From contig JBBIMP010000015.1 of NCBI GenBank assembly GCA_037444305.1, positions 1 to 64,000 on the forward strand: 64,000 nucleotides of DNA, read 5' to 3'. Shown piece after piece: positions 50,887-59,697 of the stretch (position 1 is its first letter; the number at the start of each line of letters is the position of its first letter). The notes beneath the pieces are model-generated. The model did not search any database. It had not been told where the DNA came from and saw only the letters and a program-made list of their open reading frames with translations. The stretch comes from JBBIMP01 sp037444305 (GTDB lineage: Bacteria > Acidobacteriota > UBA6911). The position numbers and the translations under genes are program-made.

Positions 50887-51944
50887 AGGCCCCCGAGAGG
50901 ATCCTGATTATCCGGCTCAGTTCGCTCGGCGACATCCTGCACACCCTGCCGGCATTCCAGGATCTGCGGCGCGCTTTCCCCCGCGCTCACATCGGCTGGC
51001 TGGCGGAGAAGCGGAGCGCGTTTCTCCTCTCTGCCGTCCCGGGCATCGACGCCCTTCACGTAATCGACACGAGGCCCCTGCGCCGGGCGCCGTGGTCGCT
51101 CCCGGCGTGGCGCACGCTCCGGCGAACTCTCGGCGCTGTCCGCGGCGAATCCTACGATCTCTGCCTCGATTTTCAGGGTCTCCTCAAGACGGGAGTGCTG
51201 AGCCGACTCAGCGGCGCCGGGCGCCGGCTTGGGTTCTCAGCCGCCATGGTGAGGGAGAAGCCGGCCCACTGGTTTTACAGCAAGGCACTCGAACCGACCG
51301 GCGAGGTCAGGCACGTCGTCCGCCTGAATCGGATGCTGGCGGCCATGACCGGCGCGGCTGAAACCCTTGAGAAAGTCGTGCTGGAGGAAGGCCAAACCGA
51401 CCGGCAGGCGATCGATTCGCGGTTGGCCGCGGAGCAACTATCCCGTTTCGCCGTCATCAACCCCGGGGGAGGCTGGCCAACGAAGAGGTGGCCGGCGAAA
51501 TTGTATGGGAGACTGGCGGAGAGGATCATCACCAAACTCGACCTCCCGGTAGTGGTGACTACCGGCCCCGGCGAGGAAGGGATGTACGAGGAGATGGCAG
51601 CCCAATGCGGATCGAGGAAGCCGGTTCACTTCCACGTTCCCTTCCTGCAGTTGATCCCTCTGCTCCGGAGGGCCCGTCTAATGATCGGCGGCGATACCGG
51701 TCCATTTCACCTGGCCTGCGCCCTGGAGACGCCGGTCGTGGGGATTTTTGGCCCCACCTCGACAGAGCGCAACGGGCCCTGGACGGACAGGGATAAAACG
51801 GTCGGACTGCTCCTTCCGTGCAGTCCTTGTTACGGGCGCACCTGCCCGACGCAGAACGAGTGCATGGATATCCCGGTCGATGACGTATTCGACGCCGTTT
51901 TGCGCAGAATCGAGAACACCGATGAACTACGCCAAATGGATTGA
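50883..51944 (+). CDS. waaC: Lipopolysaccharide heptosyltransferase I
   Basis: 353 residues from ATG 50883, overlapping rfaE2 by four bases (ATGA). GT9 family: ILIIRLSSLGDILHTLPAFQDLRRAFP at the N-terminus, then FAVINPGGGWPTKRWPAKLYGRL and ARLMIGGDTGPFHLACALETPVVGIFGPT, the ADP-heptose-binding motif. It attaches the first heptose to Kdo. The next gene starts 23 bases inside its 3' end. Confidence 0.93.
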   Translation: MKAPERILIIRLSSLGDILHTLPAFQDLRRAFPRAHIGWLAEKRSAFLLSAVPGIDALHVIDTRPLRRAPWSLPAWRTLRRTLGAVRGESYDLCLDFQGLLKTGVLSRLSGAGRRLGFSAAMVREKPAHWFYSKALEPTGEVRHVVRLNRMLAAMTGAAETLEKVVLEEGQTDRQAIDSRLAAEQLSRFAVINPGGGWPTKRWPAKLYGRLAERIITKLDLPVVVTTGPGEEGMYEEMAAQCGSRKPVHFHVPFLQLIPLLRRARLMIGGDTGPFHLACALETPVVGIFGPTSTERNGPWTDRDKTVGLLLPCSPCYGRTCPTQNECMDIPVDDVFDAVLRRIENTDELRQMD

Positions 51945-52782
51945 TCCGCATGCAGCCCGGCGATGGGTCTGCGGCGCAATGGCGATGAGCTTTGCCGTCG
52001 TTGCGGCCGCGGGGCCCCAAACCGCTGCGGCACCCGCCGCCGGAGCCGATGGCCTGCCCTTCGCTCCCGGAGAGAGGCTTGTTTTCAGAGTCGAGTGGAA
52101 TCCCCCGTGGTACCTCTTCTTCCTGCCCTCGATGGAGGCAGGAGAAGCCATTCTGAGCATAGCTGGAGAGCAGGAGAACGGAGACCTCAAGCTGTTCAAG
52201 ATCGTCTTCCAGGCAAGATCGAGCGGCACCCTTGCCAGGCTCGCCGGCGTGGAGATCAACGACCATTTCGAGTTCTACACGAGCCCGGGCAGCTTTTGCA
52301 CTACGAGTGTCTCGAAGAGGATACGCGAAGGCAAGAGAAAGAGGGACATCGATGTGACGTATTTCCCGGATGCGCGGCGGCTCTACATCAGGGAGGTCAA
52401 CGTCGCTGCCGACCCGCCCAGGGTAGATATCGACAAGTACGTCGAGGCTGTCCCCCCCTGCGTGCAGGACCTGTTCTCGGCCCTCTACTCGATGAGGCAA
52501 AGGGAACTCAGGCTGGGCGCTGCACACCGGACCCTTGTGGGGGACAACGACCGGGTGAAGGAAATCGAGGCCCGGGTCGAAAAGAAGGAGTTTGTGAACA
52601 CCCCCTCGGGACGCTACGAAACCTGGAAGGTGAACACGGTGGCGCTCCTGGGCGGTCTCTTCAAGGACGGCGGACAGTTCCGCATCTGGATGACGGCGGA
52701 CGGGCGCAAAGTGCCAGTCAAGTTTGAGGCCAGGGTCGGGCTGGGAAAAGTCTCCGGCGAGCTCAAACAGATGACCCAATAG
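51922..52782 (+). CDS. DUF3108 secreted protein
   Basis: 286 residues from ATG 51922, inside the 3' end of waaC (23-base overlap). N-terminal signal peptide (WVCGAMAMSFAVVAAAGPQTAAA), then a DUF3108 domain: PFAPGERLVFRVEWNPPW, AGEAILSIAG, YFPDARRLYIREVN and the C-terminal RIWMTADGRKVPVKFEARVGLGKVSGEL. Such proteins are periplasmic or outer-membrane-associated beta proteins of unknown function. Its place at the end of the heptose cluster suggests an envelope role. Confidence 0.82.
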   Translation: MNYAKWIDPHAARRWVCGAMAMSFAVVAAAGPQTAAAPAAGADGLPFAPGERLVFRVEWNPPWYLFFLPSMEAGEAILSIAGEQENGDLKLFKIVFQARSSGTLARLAGVEINDHFEFYTSPGSFCTTSVSKRIREGKRKRDIDVTYFPDARRLYIREVNVAADPPRVDIDKYVEAVPPCVQDLFSALYSMRQRELRLGAAHRTLVGDNDRVKEIEARVEKKEFVNTPSGRYETWKVNTVALLGGLFKDGGQFRIWMTADGRKVPVKFEARVGLGKVSGELKQMTQ

Positions 52783-52785
52783 CGG

Positions 52786-53160
52786 GTGCCGGAGCCGGCC
52801 ATAAGCCGAATTCTGTTTCCCCGGAATCCGGGGGGGCAATCATTCGTCTGGTCCCCGGATCGCCCCGGGGATCTAGCAGTCTACCCAAAAGCGTCGGACG
52901 GGCCATCCTTATCTCTTGCGAGAGCGCTTTTCTATTTGACCTTGCTCCGTGTGGGGTTTGCCCTGCCGCCTCTGTTACCAGGGGCGCGGTGCGCTCTTAC
53001 CGCACCTTTTCACCCTTACCCCCGAAGGGGGCGGTATATTTTCTGTGGCACTTTCCGTAGGGTCGCCCCTCCCTCGCGTTACGAGGCACACTGCCCTGTG
53101 GAGTTCGGACTTTCCTCGATCCTGCGAGCAGGACCGCGATTGCCTGTCCGGCTCCGGCAC
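52786..53160 (-). ncRNA. rnpB: RNase P RNA, class A
   Basis: About 375 bases on the minus strand. The 5' and 3' ends pair over GTGCCGGAGCCGG / CCGGCTCCGGCAC to make helix P1. The near-universal segment GAGGAAAGTCCGAACTC lies near the 5' end, ACAGGGCAGTGTGCC just after it, and the 3' part has CAGAATTCGGCTTATGGCC, the conserved 3' core. It is the catalytic RNA that matures tRNA 5' ends. Its 3' end meets the convergent DUF3108 gene within a few bases. Confidence 0.93.
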
Positions 53161-53165
53161 TCCCC

Positions 53166-53171
53166 ATCATA
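53166..53171 (-). promoter_or_regulatory. Candidate -10 element of rnpB
   Basis: TATGAT on the minus strand, five bases upstream of the predicted RNA 5' end at 53160. The -35 region is GC-rich and poor. Confidence 0.45.
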
Positions 53172-53226
53172 GACCGGCCCGGCAGCCGGCGCCACCGCTA
53201 TTTGCCTGGGCCGCAAGTCCGGCGCT

Positions 53227-54261
53227 TCAGGCCTTTTTGTCTTTGCTCTCGGACGCGGGCTTCTTGAGGCCGAGCAGCTCACGGACCTTGCCGTCCATCT
53301 CCTGCGCAGTTTCGGGGTGCTCGCGCAGGAACTGCTTGGCGTTCTCTCTTCCCTGGCCCAGCCGCTCACCCTGATAACTGAACCAGGAACCGCTCTTCTC
53401 CACGATCTTGTGGTTCACCGCCAGATCCAGGAGATCGCCTTCGTAGGAAATGCCGACATTGTAGAGAATGTCGAACTCGGCTTCCCGGAACGGCGGGGCG
53501 AGCTTGTTCTTGACCACCTTCGCCCGGGTCCGGCTTCCCACCATGGAATCGCCGTCCTTGATGGCGCCAATTCTGCGGATGTCCACCCTTATGGAGGAGT
53601 AGAACTTCAGCGCCCTGCCCCCCGTGGTGGTTTCCGGGTTGCCGAACATCACGCCGATCTTTTCCCTCATCTGGTTGATGAAAATCATGCAGGTGCTGGA
53701 TTTTGCGACGATTGCGGTGAGCTTCCTCAGGGCCTGCGACATCAGCCGTGCCTGCAGTCCGGGCAGCGAATCGCCCATCTCGCCCTCGAGTTCGGCGCGG
53801 GGCACCAGAGCGGCCACGGAATCTATGACCAGAATGTCGATGGCACCGCTCCTGACCAGCACTTCCGCGATTTCCAGCGCCTGTTCGCCCGAGTCCGGCT
53901 GCGAGACCAAAATTTCGTCGGTGTTCACGCCCAGCAGCTTGGCGTAGGCGGCGTCCATCGCATGTTCGGCGTCGATGAAGGCGGCGGTTCCGCCCAGCTT
54001 CTGCGCCTGCGCGATGGCGTGCAGCGCCAGCGTCGTCTTGCCGCTCGATTCCGGTCCGAAAATCTCCACCACCCGCCCCTTGGGAAACCCGCCGATGCCG
54101 AGGGCCGCATCGAGAGAAATCGAGCCTGACGATATCGCCTTTACGCCGGCCGCCTCGCCCTTGTCGCCGAGGCGCATGATGGATCCCTTGCCGAACTGCT
54201 TTTCGATCTGAGTCAAAGCCAGGTCAATCGCCTTGTTTCTGCTGCTCCGGTCGTCTGTCAT
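53227..54261 (-). CDS. recA: Recombinase RecA
   Basis: 344 residues from ATG 54261 (MTDDRSSRNKAIDL); a longer frame is open but lacks homology. Walker A GPESSGKTTLALHAIA near residue 65, the catalytic Glu in FIDAEHAMD, Walker B ILVIDSVAALVPRAE, loop L1 (GDSLPGLQARLMSQALRKL) and L2 (GNPETTTGGRALKFY). The C-terminal tail is Lys/Asp/Glu-rich. It drives strand exchange and LexA cleavage. No recX or lexA is adjacent; rnpB lies downstream. Confidence 0.97.
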   Translation of the reverse strand: MTDDRSSRNKAIDLALTQIEKQFGKGSIMRLGDKGEAAGVKAISSGSISLDAALGIGGFPKGRVVEIFGPESSGKTTLALHAIAQAQKLGGTAAFIDAEHAMDAAYAKLLGVNTDEILVSQPDSGEQALEIAEVLVRSGAIDILVIDSVAALVPRAELEGEMGDSLPGLQARLMSQALRKLTAIVAKSSTCMIFINQMREKIGVMFGNPETTTGGRALKFYSSIRVDIRRIGAIKDGDSMVGSRTRAKVVKNKLAPPFREAEFDILYNVGISYEGDLLDLAVNHKIVEKSGSWFSYQGERLGQGRENAKQFLREHPETAQEMDGKVRELLGLKKPASESKDKKA

Positions 54262-54653
54262 CCGATCTTTCCTTTGAACATTCCGGCCGTCGCTCCGGCC
54301 ATCTTGCTCCGTGCGCCCCTTGTCCCGCCCTGCCTCGGGCGACAAGCCCGGCGCGAGGTGCTGTTTTGGATCCCAATTCCGTTCCCAGTTCCTAATGTCC
54401 TAACGACCCGGCCGTCTACTGAGCCACGAAAAGTCCATGATCCCCCGCTGGCTCCGCCGCAGGGTTCGTCCCGCGTGCGCTGCCGCCCGCGTATCCCGCC
54501 CGGCCGCGCTCAATCGTATCACGAGCACCGCACTCGAGTGCGCTTATTTCTCCCCGCCGTCGGTCGGCGAGACTCCGTGGAACGAGGATGGTTGCAATCG
54601 CCGGTGATTGTTTCTAGAATCACTCCTCTCGGTTGTTTCCCAAGGAGGTGGGA
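54262..54653. other. Divergent intergenic region with a 14-bp palindrome
   Basis: 392 bases between recA and the enoyl-reductase gene, with no supportable gene. It contains a perfect palindrome CGCACTCGAGTGCG at 54529-54542, which could be a dimeric repressor site. No sequence like the E. coli or Bacillus LexA box is evident to me. Confidence 0.35.
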
Positions 54654-55460
54654 TTGAGCATTCCGCAGCAGGAACGGAAATGGGCGCTTGTTCTCGGCGC
54701 TTCCAGCGGCTTCGGAGCGGCCTGCAGCATCGCGCTGGCCCGCAGCGGCTGCGACATCATCGGTGTGCATCTCGACCGCCGCGCCACGCTCCCGGCGGCG
54801 GAGAAGGTCGCGGAGGAGGTGCGTGGGGAGGGCCGCCAAGCGCTTTTCTTCAACATCAACGCGGCGGATGCCGACCGGCGGGCGGCCGTAGTCTCAGCGA
54901 TCATCCCCGAGGTGCGGGTAACCGCAGGATCCGGAATCCACGTCCTGCTTCACTCGCTGGCCTTCGGCACGCTGAAGCCCTACATCGCCGCTAGCAGGGA
55001 CGCAGCCATCAAGCCGGCCGACATGAACATGACGCTGGACATCATGGCCCACAGCCTCGTCTACTGGGTCCAGGACCTCTTCGCTGCCGGCCTGCTGGCC
55101 CGCGGGGCGCAGGTCGTCGCGCTGACCAGCGCAGGCAGCCACAGGGTTTGGAAGAGCTACGGGGCGGTATCGGCTGCCAAGGCAGCCCTGGAAGCGCACA
55201 TCCGGCAATTGGCCGTGGAGCTGGCTCCCCACGGAATCGCCGCCAATGCCATCCAGGCGGGAGTGACGGATACGCCCGCGGCGCGGAAGATCCCGGGCAG
55301 CGAGGCCATGTTCGCTCGTGCCCTCGAATCCAATCCGGGCGGGCGGCTCACGCTCCCCGAGGACGTGGCCCGCTTCCTCGTGACGCTCAGCCGCAGTGCG
55401 GCGCACTGGATGACGGGAAACGTACTCAGAGTCGACGGCGGCGAGGATATTTCCGGTTAG
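54654..55460 (+). CDS. SDR-family enoyl-ACP reductase, FabL-like
   Basis: 268 residues from TTG 54654, seven bases after GGAGG; an in-frame ATG seven codons earlier would place the ribosome-binding site inside the gene. The cofactor motif is GASSGFGAACSIAL. The active site reads SYGAVSAAKAA: Tyr and Lys are separated by six residues (Y-x6-K), the spacing of enoyl-ACP reductases FabI and FabL, not the Y-x3-K of ordinary SDR ketoreductases. The C-terminal GGRLTLPEDVARFLVTLSRS and VLRVDGGEDIS are FabL-like. It probably performs the last reduction of fatty-acid elongation. Monocistronic. Confidence 0.75.
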   Translation: MSIPQQERKWALVLGASSGFGAACSIALARSGCDIIGVHLDRRATLPAAEKVAEEVRGEGRQALFFNINAADADRRAAVVSAIIPEVRVTAGSGIHVLLHSLAFGTLKPYIAASRDAAIKPADMNMTLDIMAHSLVYWVQDLFAAGLLARGAQVVALTSAGSHRVWKSYGAVSAAKAALEAHIRQLAVELAPHGIAANAIQAGVTDTPAARKIPGSEAMFARALESNPGGRLTLPEDVARFLVTLSRSAAHWMTGNVLRVDGGEDISG

Positions 55461-55482
55461 CCCCGGGTGGAGAAAACCTTTG

Positions 55483-55511
55483 TTGACTCAACATCATCCG
55501 GCTGCTAATAT
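55483..55511 (+). promoter_or_regulatory. Promoter of rpmB
   Basis: TTGACT (55483-55488), a 17-base spacer and TAATAT (55506-55511), 25 bases before the rpmB start. It is the best sigma-70-type match I found in the window. Confidence 0.65.
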
Positions 55512-55536
55512 TCCGCTTTTTTGATCGGAGTCTGTG

Positions 55537-55731
55537 ATGCCAAGGCAATGCTATGTCTGCGCCAAAACCCCGGTTTTCGGCCGTACCATCTCTCATGCGC
55601 ACAACGTGAGTTCCCGCAAATTCAACCCGAATCTGCAGAGTGTCCGGATTCTGGAAAAGGGTTCCGTCAAGCGCGTGCGCATCTGCACCCGCTGCCTGCG
55701 CTCCGGACGCGTCCAGAAGGCCGGCAGCTAG
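55537..55731 (+). CDS. rpmB: 50S ribosomal protein L28
   Basis: 64 residues. CYVCAKTPVFGRTISHAHNVSSRKFNPNLQSVRI is the L28 signature, and there are four cysteines in two C-x2-C pairs (CYVC and CTRC), so this is the zinc-binding form. ATG 55537 follows GGAG; a GTG one codon earlier is possible. It ends in a four-base overlap with the convergent ridA stop. Confidence 0.95.
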   Translation: MPRQCYVCAKTPVFGRTISHAHNVSSRKFNPNLQSVRILEKGSVKRVRICTRCLRSGRVQKAGS

Positions 55732-56105
55732 GCAACCGCCACCAGATCAATCTCCACCAGCGCTTCTTTCGGAAGACGGGCAGCCTCGATCGTCGATCGA
55801 GCCGGCCTGGCCGAGCCCAGGTATCTCGCATAGATTTCGTTAACCCGGCCGAAATCCTCCAGATTCCTGAGGTAAAGGGTGGCTTTTACGGCCTTTTCGA
55901 GGCCGCTCCCCGCGGCTTCAAGAATTGCTTTCAAATTGAGAAACACCTGTTCCGTCTGCCCCTCGATGTCTTCTCGCGCAATGGTGCCGGCAGCCGGATC
56001 GATGGCGATCTGGCCCGAAACGAAGACAAGTCCACCGGCCTTGACCGCCTGCGAATAAGGACCGATGGGCGCCGGCGCCCCCGTCGTCAGGATGATCTCT
56101 GGCAT
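55728..56105 (-). CDS. ridA: RidA-family enamine/imine deaminase
   Basis: 125 residues. Hydrolyses reactive 2-aminoacrylate and other imines. GPYSQAVKAGGLVFVSGQIAIDP near the N-terminus and the catalytic Arg near residue 104 in YLGSARPARSTIEAARLP; LVEIDLVAVA ends the chain. It lies 21 bases after the RelA/SpoT gene, probably in one transcript. Confidence 0.93.
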   Translation of the reverse strand: MPEIILTTGAPAPIGPYSQAVKAGGLVFVSGQIAIDPAAGTIAREDIEGQTEQVFLNLKAILEAAGSGLEKAVKATLYLRNLEDFGRVNEIYARYLGSARPARSTIEAARLPKEALVEIDLVAVA

Positions 56106-56126
56106 TGTATCCCCCGATGAGAAAAG

Positions 56127-58295
56127 TTATATTACGGCGCCTGCGCGGTTCACCTCGTCGATGCCCTTGATCGATTTCAGCGCCTGCATGATCTTCTGGA
56201 GGTGGGTCTTGTTCTCCACCTCGAGCGTCAAGTCGACGCCGGCCCGCCCGTCGCTGAGCACCAACGAACGGGACTCCCGGATATTGGCCTTTAGATCCGA
56301 TATCGAGGAGGCGATGTCGGCAAGCATCCCCTGCCGGTCTTCGACGATCAGGGAGAGATCGACGCAGTAGACCTCGTCCTGCGCCGCGCTCACCCACTCG
56401 ACTTCGGTGACCCGGTCGGAACCGAGAAGATTCAGCATGTTGGGGCAGGTGCTCGTGTGCACCGAGACCCCCTTTCCCCTGGTTATGTAACCTACGATAT
56501 CATCGCCCTTAATCGGGTTGCAGCAGCCCGCCCGGTAGACCAGCAGGCCGCCTTGTCCCTTGACGGTGATCTTCGCCTCCCCCCTGCCAAGGACCTTCTT
56601 CACGGCTTGGGCAATGCCCGAAAAGCTTTTCTTTTCCTCAGCGACGCCGTCGGCCTCCCGTTCGGGGTAGAGCGCCGCCAGCATCTGCCGCGGCGATATC
56701 TTCCCGAATCCGACGGCCGGGTACAGCTCCTCGATTTTCTTCAGTCCCAGCTCCGTGAGTGCTGCATCCAGCCCTTCGTGGCCCAGCACCTTCTTCCAGC
56801 TGACACCGAACCGCCGCGCCTGCTTTTCCATCAGCTTCCGCCCCAGCTCCGCTGCGTCGACCCGTTCCTTCTGATTGATCCAGTTCTTGATGCGGTTCCG
56901 GGCCCGGGACGTCTTCACGAAGGAGAGCCAATCCCTGCTCGGTCCCGACTCCTTGGATGTCAGGATCTCCACGACCTCGCCGTTCTTGAGGCTGTAACGC
57001 AGCGGCACGATCCGGTTGTTCACCCTTGCGCCGATGCAGTGGTGCCCCACCTGGGTGTGAATCGCATAGGCAAAGTCCACCGGGGTGGCGTCCCGCGGGA
57101 GGGTGATCACCTCGCCTTTCGGCGTAAAGCAATAGACCTCATCGGGGTACAGGTCGATCCGAAGGCTGCTCAGGAAATCGCGGGCGTCCCGGATTTCGTT
57201 CTGCGAATCGATCAGCTGCCGGAGCCAGCGGAACTGTTCTTCCCCCTCGGTGGCGCCGGTTTTCCCCTCCTTGTATTTCCAGTGCGCCGCGATTCCCTCC
57301 TCCGCAATCCGGTGCATCTCCTGCGTGCGGATCTGGATTTCAAAGGGCTGCCCGTTGCGGCCGATTACGGAGGTATGCAGCGACTGGTAGAGGTTCGGCC
57401 GCGGGATGGCGATGTAGTCCTTGATCCTCCCCGGCACCGGCTTCCACATGTTGTGGAGTATGCCCAGCGTGGTGTAACAGTTCTTCACGGAATCGGTGAT
57501 CACGCGGATGGCGATGAAGTCGAACACCTCGTCGATACTGATCTTCTGCCGCTTCATCTTATTGTAGACGCCGTAAATCCGCTTGATCCGGCTTTCGAGC
57601 GTGGCGGGGATATTATGCTCCTCGAGTTCCCCGCGGATGGCTTCCTTGGTCTCGACGATGAAATCCTCGCTCACCGCGCGCCGCGCTTCGATGAGGGCGA
57701 CGGTGTGCTGGTAGGCGGCCGGGTCGAGGAAGCCGAAGGACAGATCCTCCAGCTCGCCGCGGATCCGGGCCATTCCCAGGCGGTGCGCCAGGGGGGCGTA
57801 TATCTCCAGCGTCTCCCCGGAGATCCGCTCCCGCTTGTCCGCCGGAAGGTACTGCAGGGTTCGCATGTTGTGCAGCCGGTCGGCCAGCTTGACGAAGAGA
57901 ACCCGGATATCCTCCACCATGGCGAGGAGCATCTTGCGGAAGTTCTCCGCCTGCGTCTGGTGCCGGGAGGTGAACTGGACCTGGGAGATTTTCGTGACCC
58001 CATCCACGATCAGGTAAACATCGTCGCCGAACTGGCGCCGGAGCTCTTCCGGCGTCATCAGCGTGTCTTCCAGCACGTCGTGGAGCAGGCCCGCCGTCAC
58101 GGTGACCGCATCCAGCTTGAGCTCGGCCAGGATGTTGGCCACTTCCAGCGGATGGGTGAGGTAGGGCTCGCCGTTCATGCGCAGCTGGCCCTTGTGGGAT
58201 TTTGCGGATACGACATATCCCCGCTGGATCAGGTCCAACGAGGAATCGGGGTGGTACAGCCTGACCTTTTCCGCGAGATCCTCGAAGCGAATCAT
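56127..58295 (-). CDS. relA: RelA/SpoT-family (p)ppGpp synthetase/hydrolase
   Basis: 722 residues with all domains of a long RSH. The HD hydrolase domain is at 40-190 (HPLEVANILAELKLDAVTVTAGLLHDVLEDT, VKLADRLHNMRTL). The synthetase domain is at 230-370 (KIRRIYGVYNKM-like RIKRIYGVYNKMKRQ and DFIAIRVITDSVKNCYTTLG). A TGS domain (YCFTPKGEVITLPRDATPVDFAYAIHTQVGHHC), a helical and zinc-finger-like region (AGCCNPIKGDDIVGY) and a C-terminal ACT domain follow. The HD residues look intact, so it is probably bifunctional. It controls the stringent response. Confidence 0.94.
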   Translation of the reverse strand: MIRFEDLAEKVRLYHPDSSLDLIQRGYVVSAKSHKGQLRMNGEPYLTHPLEVANILAELKLDAVTVTAGLLHDVLEDTLMTPEELRRQFGDDVYLIVDGVTKISQVQFTSRHQTQAENFRKMLLAMVEDIRVLFVKLADRLHNMRTLQYLPADKRERISGETLEIYAPLAHRLGMARIRGELEDLSFGFLDPAAYQHTVALIEARRAVSEDFIVETKEAIRGELEEHNIPATLESRIKRIYGVYNKMKRQKISIDEVFDFIAIRVITDSVKNCYTTLGILHNMWKPVPGRIKDYIAIPRPNLYQSLHTSVIGRNGQPFEIQIRTQEMHRIAEEGIAAHWKYKEGKTGATEGEEQFRWLRQLIDSQNEIRDARDFLSSLRIDLYPDEVYCFTPKGEVITLPRDATPVDFAYAIHTQVGHHCIGARVNNRIVPLRYSLKNGEVVEILTSKESGPSRDWLSFVKTSRARNRIKNWINQKERVDAAELGRKLMEKQARRFGVSWKKVLGHEGLDAALTELGLKKIEELYPAVGFGKISPRQMLAALYPEREADGVAEEKKSFSGIAQAVKKVLGRGEAKITVKGQGGLLVYRAGCCNPIKGDDIVGYITRGKGVSVHTSTCPNMLNLLGSDRVTEVEWVSAAQDEVYCVDLSLIVEDRQGMLADIASSISDLKANIRESRSLVLSDGRAGVDLTLEVENKTHLQKIMQALKSIKGIDEVNRAGAVI

Positions 58296-58452
58296 ATCAT
58301 CTCAGCCCAGGAGGCATTATAGAGAATGAGCGTGCCTCCGGAAAAGGATCCGCGCCGCGGAAATTTTCTGCCGCAAAAAAAATCCGGTCCGGGCCATGAC
58401 GCTTCGCCCGGACCGGATGTGCAAGATCCAGTCAAAAACCCTGGATGGCGTT

Positions 58453-59238
58453 CTATTTGGCCAACTTCTTGGGTTTCTTGGCCTCTTCCTCCTCGGCCTT
58501 CAGCCGGAGGGCAAGTGCCTTCTGGGCCACCAGGTCCGCCTGCCGGATGAGCTCTTTCTTGGCGTTCTCATCGGTCTCGAACTTGGCCTTCTCCCGCCAG
58601 AGGAGGTTCTGGTACTCCATCGCATCGAAGAAGGCCGGGCGCAACTGAATGGCCTTGTCCAGCGCATCCAGCCCTTCCTGAACGTTCGCCAGCGTCACGG
58701 CCTTCTCTTCGGGGCTCATGAATTCGATGTTCTCCCCCTGCAGGCCGGTCCGCCGGATGGATTCGTCGAAGTCGATCACCGCGATCCGGTACAGCGCCTC
58801 CGCATTGTTGGGATCGACTTCCTGGATCTTGCGGCACCACTTCTTCGACTCCTCGACTTCCTTCATCTGGTAGTAGAGGCTGGCGATGCTTATCATGGCA
58901 TTGATGTTGGGCGTGGCGGGATCGGCCATCTCCACGACTTCCTTGAAGGTGGCGATCGCCTTGTCGCCGTTCTCCTTGCTTCTGGGATCGGGCGAGCCCG
59001 GCACGAACTGGGAAGTATAGGTGGTCGCCAGGTACATCCGAGCGATTTCGAACTCGGGATCGAGCCGGATCGTTTCCTCGAAGTACTTGGCCGCCACCTC
59101 GTAGTTCTGTTCCGAAAACGCCTTCACTCCCTTGTTCAGATTGTCGCGCGCCCGCAGTTTGGTGATGAAGTTGCACCCGGACAGCGGCAGCACGGCAAGG
59201 AGTACCAGCAGCACCAGCCAGCGATTCTTGAAGCTCAT
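58453..59238 (-). CDS. TPR lipoprotein
   Basis: 261 residues from ATG 59238 (MSFKNRWLVLLVLLAV). A signal peptide ends in the lipobox LSGC at residue 21, so the mature protein is acylated. Three or more TPR units follow (NLNKGVKAFSEQNYEVAAKYFEETIRLDP, ISIASLYYQMKEVEESKKWCRKIQEVDP, LANVQEGLDALDKAIQLRP) and a Lys/Glu-rich tail. It lies downstream of the ExbB-ExbD genes, so it may support that complex; the role is otherwise unknown. Confidence 0.85.
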   Translation of the reverse strand: MSFKNRWLVLLVLLAVLPLSGCNFITKLRARDNLNKGVKAFSEQNYEVAAKYFEETIRLDPEFEIARMYLATTYTSQFVPGSPDPRSKENGDKAIATFKEVVEMADPATPNINAMISIASLYYQMKEVEESKKWCRKIQEVDPNNAEALYRIAVIDFDESIRRTGLQGENIEFMSPEEKAVTLANVQEGLDALDKAIQLRPAFFDAMEYQNLLWREKAKFETDENAKKELIRQADLVAQKALALRLKAEEEEAKKPKKLAK

Positions 59239-59283
59239 TATGGCCTCCAAACAAAACTATGATTTTGACGCAGTCCAATTAAG

Positions 59284-59697
59284 CTAACGGATCTCCTCGG
59301 TGATCAGACCGATATCGCCGACGCCCGCGCCCTTTGCGATGTCGATAACCTTCACCACGTCACCGTAAGGGAGTTTCGCGCTGGCGCTGATGAACATGTT
59401 CTTGTTCGCCCGCGCGCTGTAAATCTCCTGCAGCTTTGATCCGAGGGCGCTGATGTCGGTCGGTTCCTGGTTGACGGCGATCTGGGCCGACTCCGACACC
59501 GAAACCACGATGACGCTGGGGTCGGCAATGGATTCGGCTCCCGGCGGCGGGGGCTGAGGCACCTTCACGTCCAGATCCATCTGCCGGACCGGGGTGATCA
59601 CCATGAAGATAATGAGAAGAACCAGCAGAATATCAATGTAGGGAGTGATATTGATATCCGCTTTGGCTCCTCCCGCTCCACCTGTTGAGATTGCCAT
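59284..59697 (-). CDS. exbD: ExbD/TolR-family biopolymer transporter (second copy)
   Basis: 137 residues. A short N-terminus, one transmembrane helix (PYIDILLVLLIIFMVITPV) carrying the conserved membrane Asp needed for proton flow, then the periplasmic domain (SVIVVSVSESAQIAVNQEPTDISALGSKL). It is the second of two exbD genes, separated from the first by a 245-base gap with a hairpin. Together with ExbB they use the proton gradient to power TonB. Confidence 0.92.
   Translation of the reverse strand: MAISTGGAGGAKADINITPYIDILLVLLIIFMVITPVRQMDLDVKVPQPPPPGAESIADPSVIVVSVSESAQIAVNQEPTDISALGSKLQEIYSARANKNMFISASAKLPYGDVVKVIDIAKGAGVGDIGLITEEIR

Noticed and set aside
52783..53374. Short ORFs across 52786-53374
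   Set aside because: The sequence has the conserved core and closing helix of RNase P RNA; the ORFs are chance readings of it and of recA.
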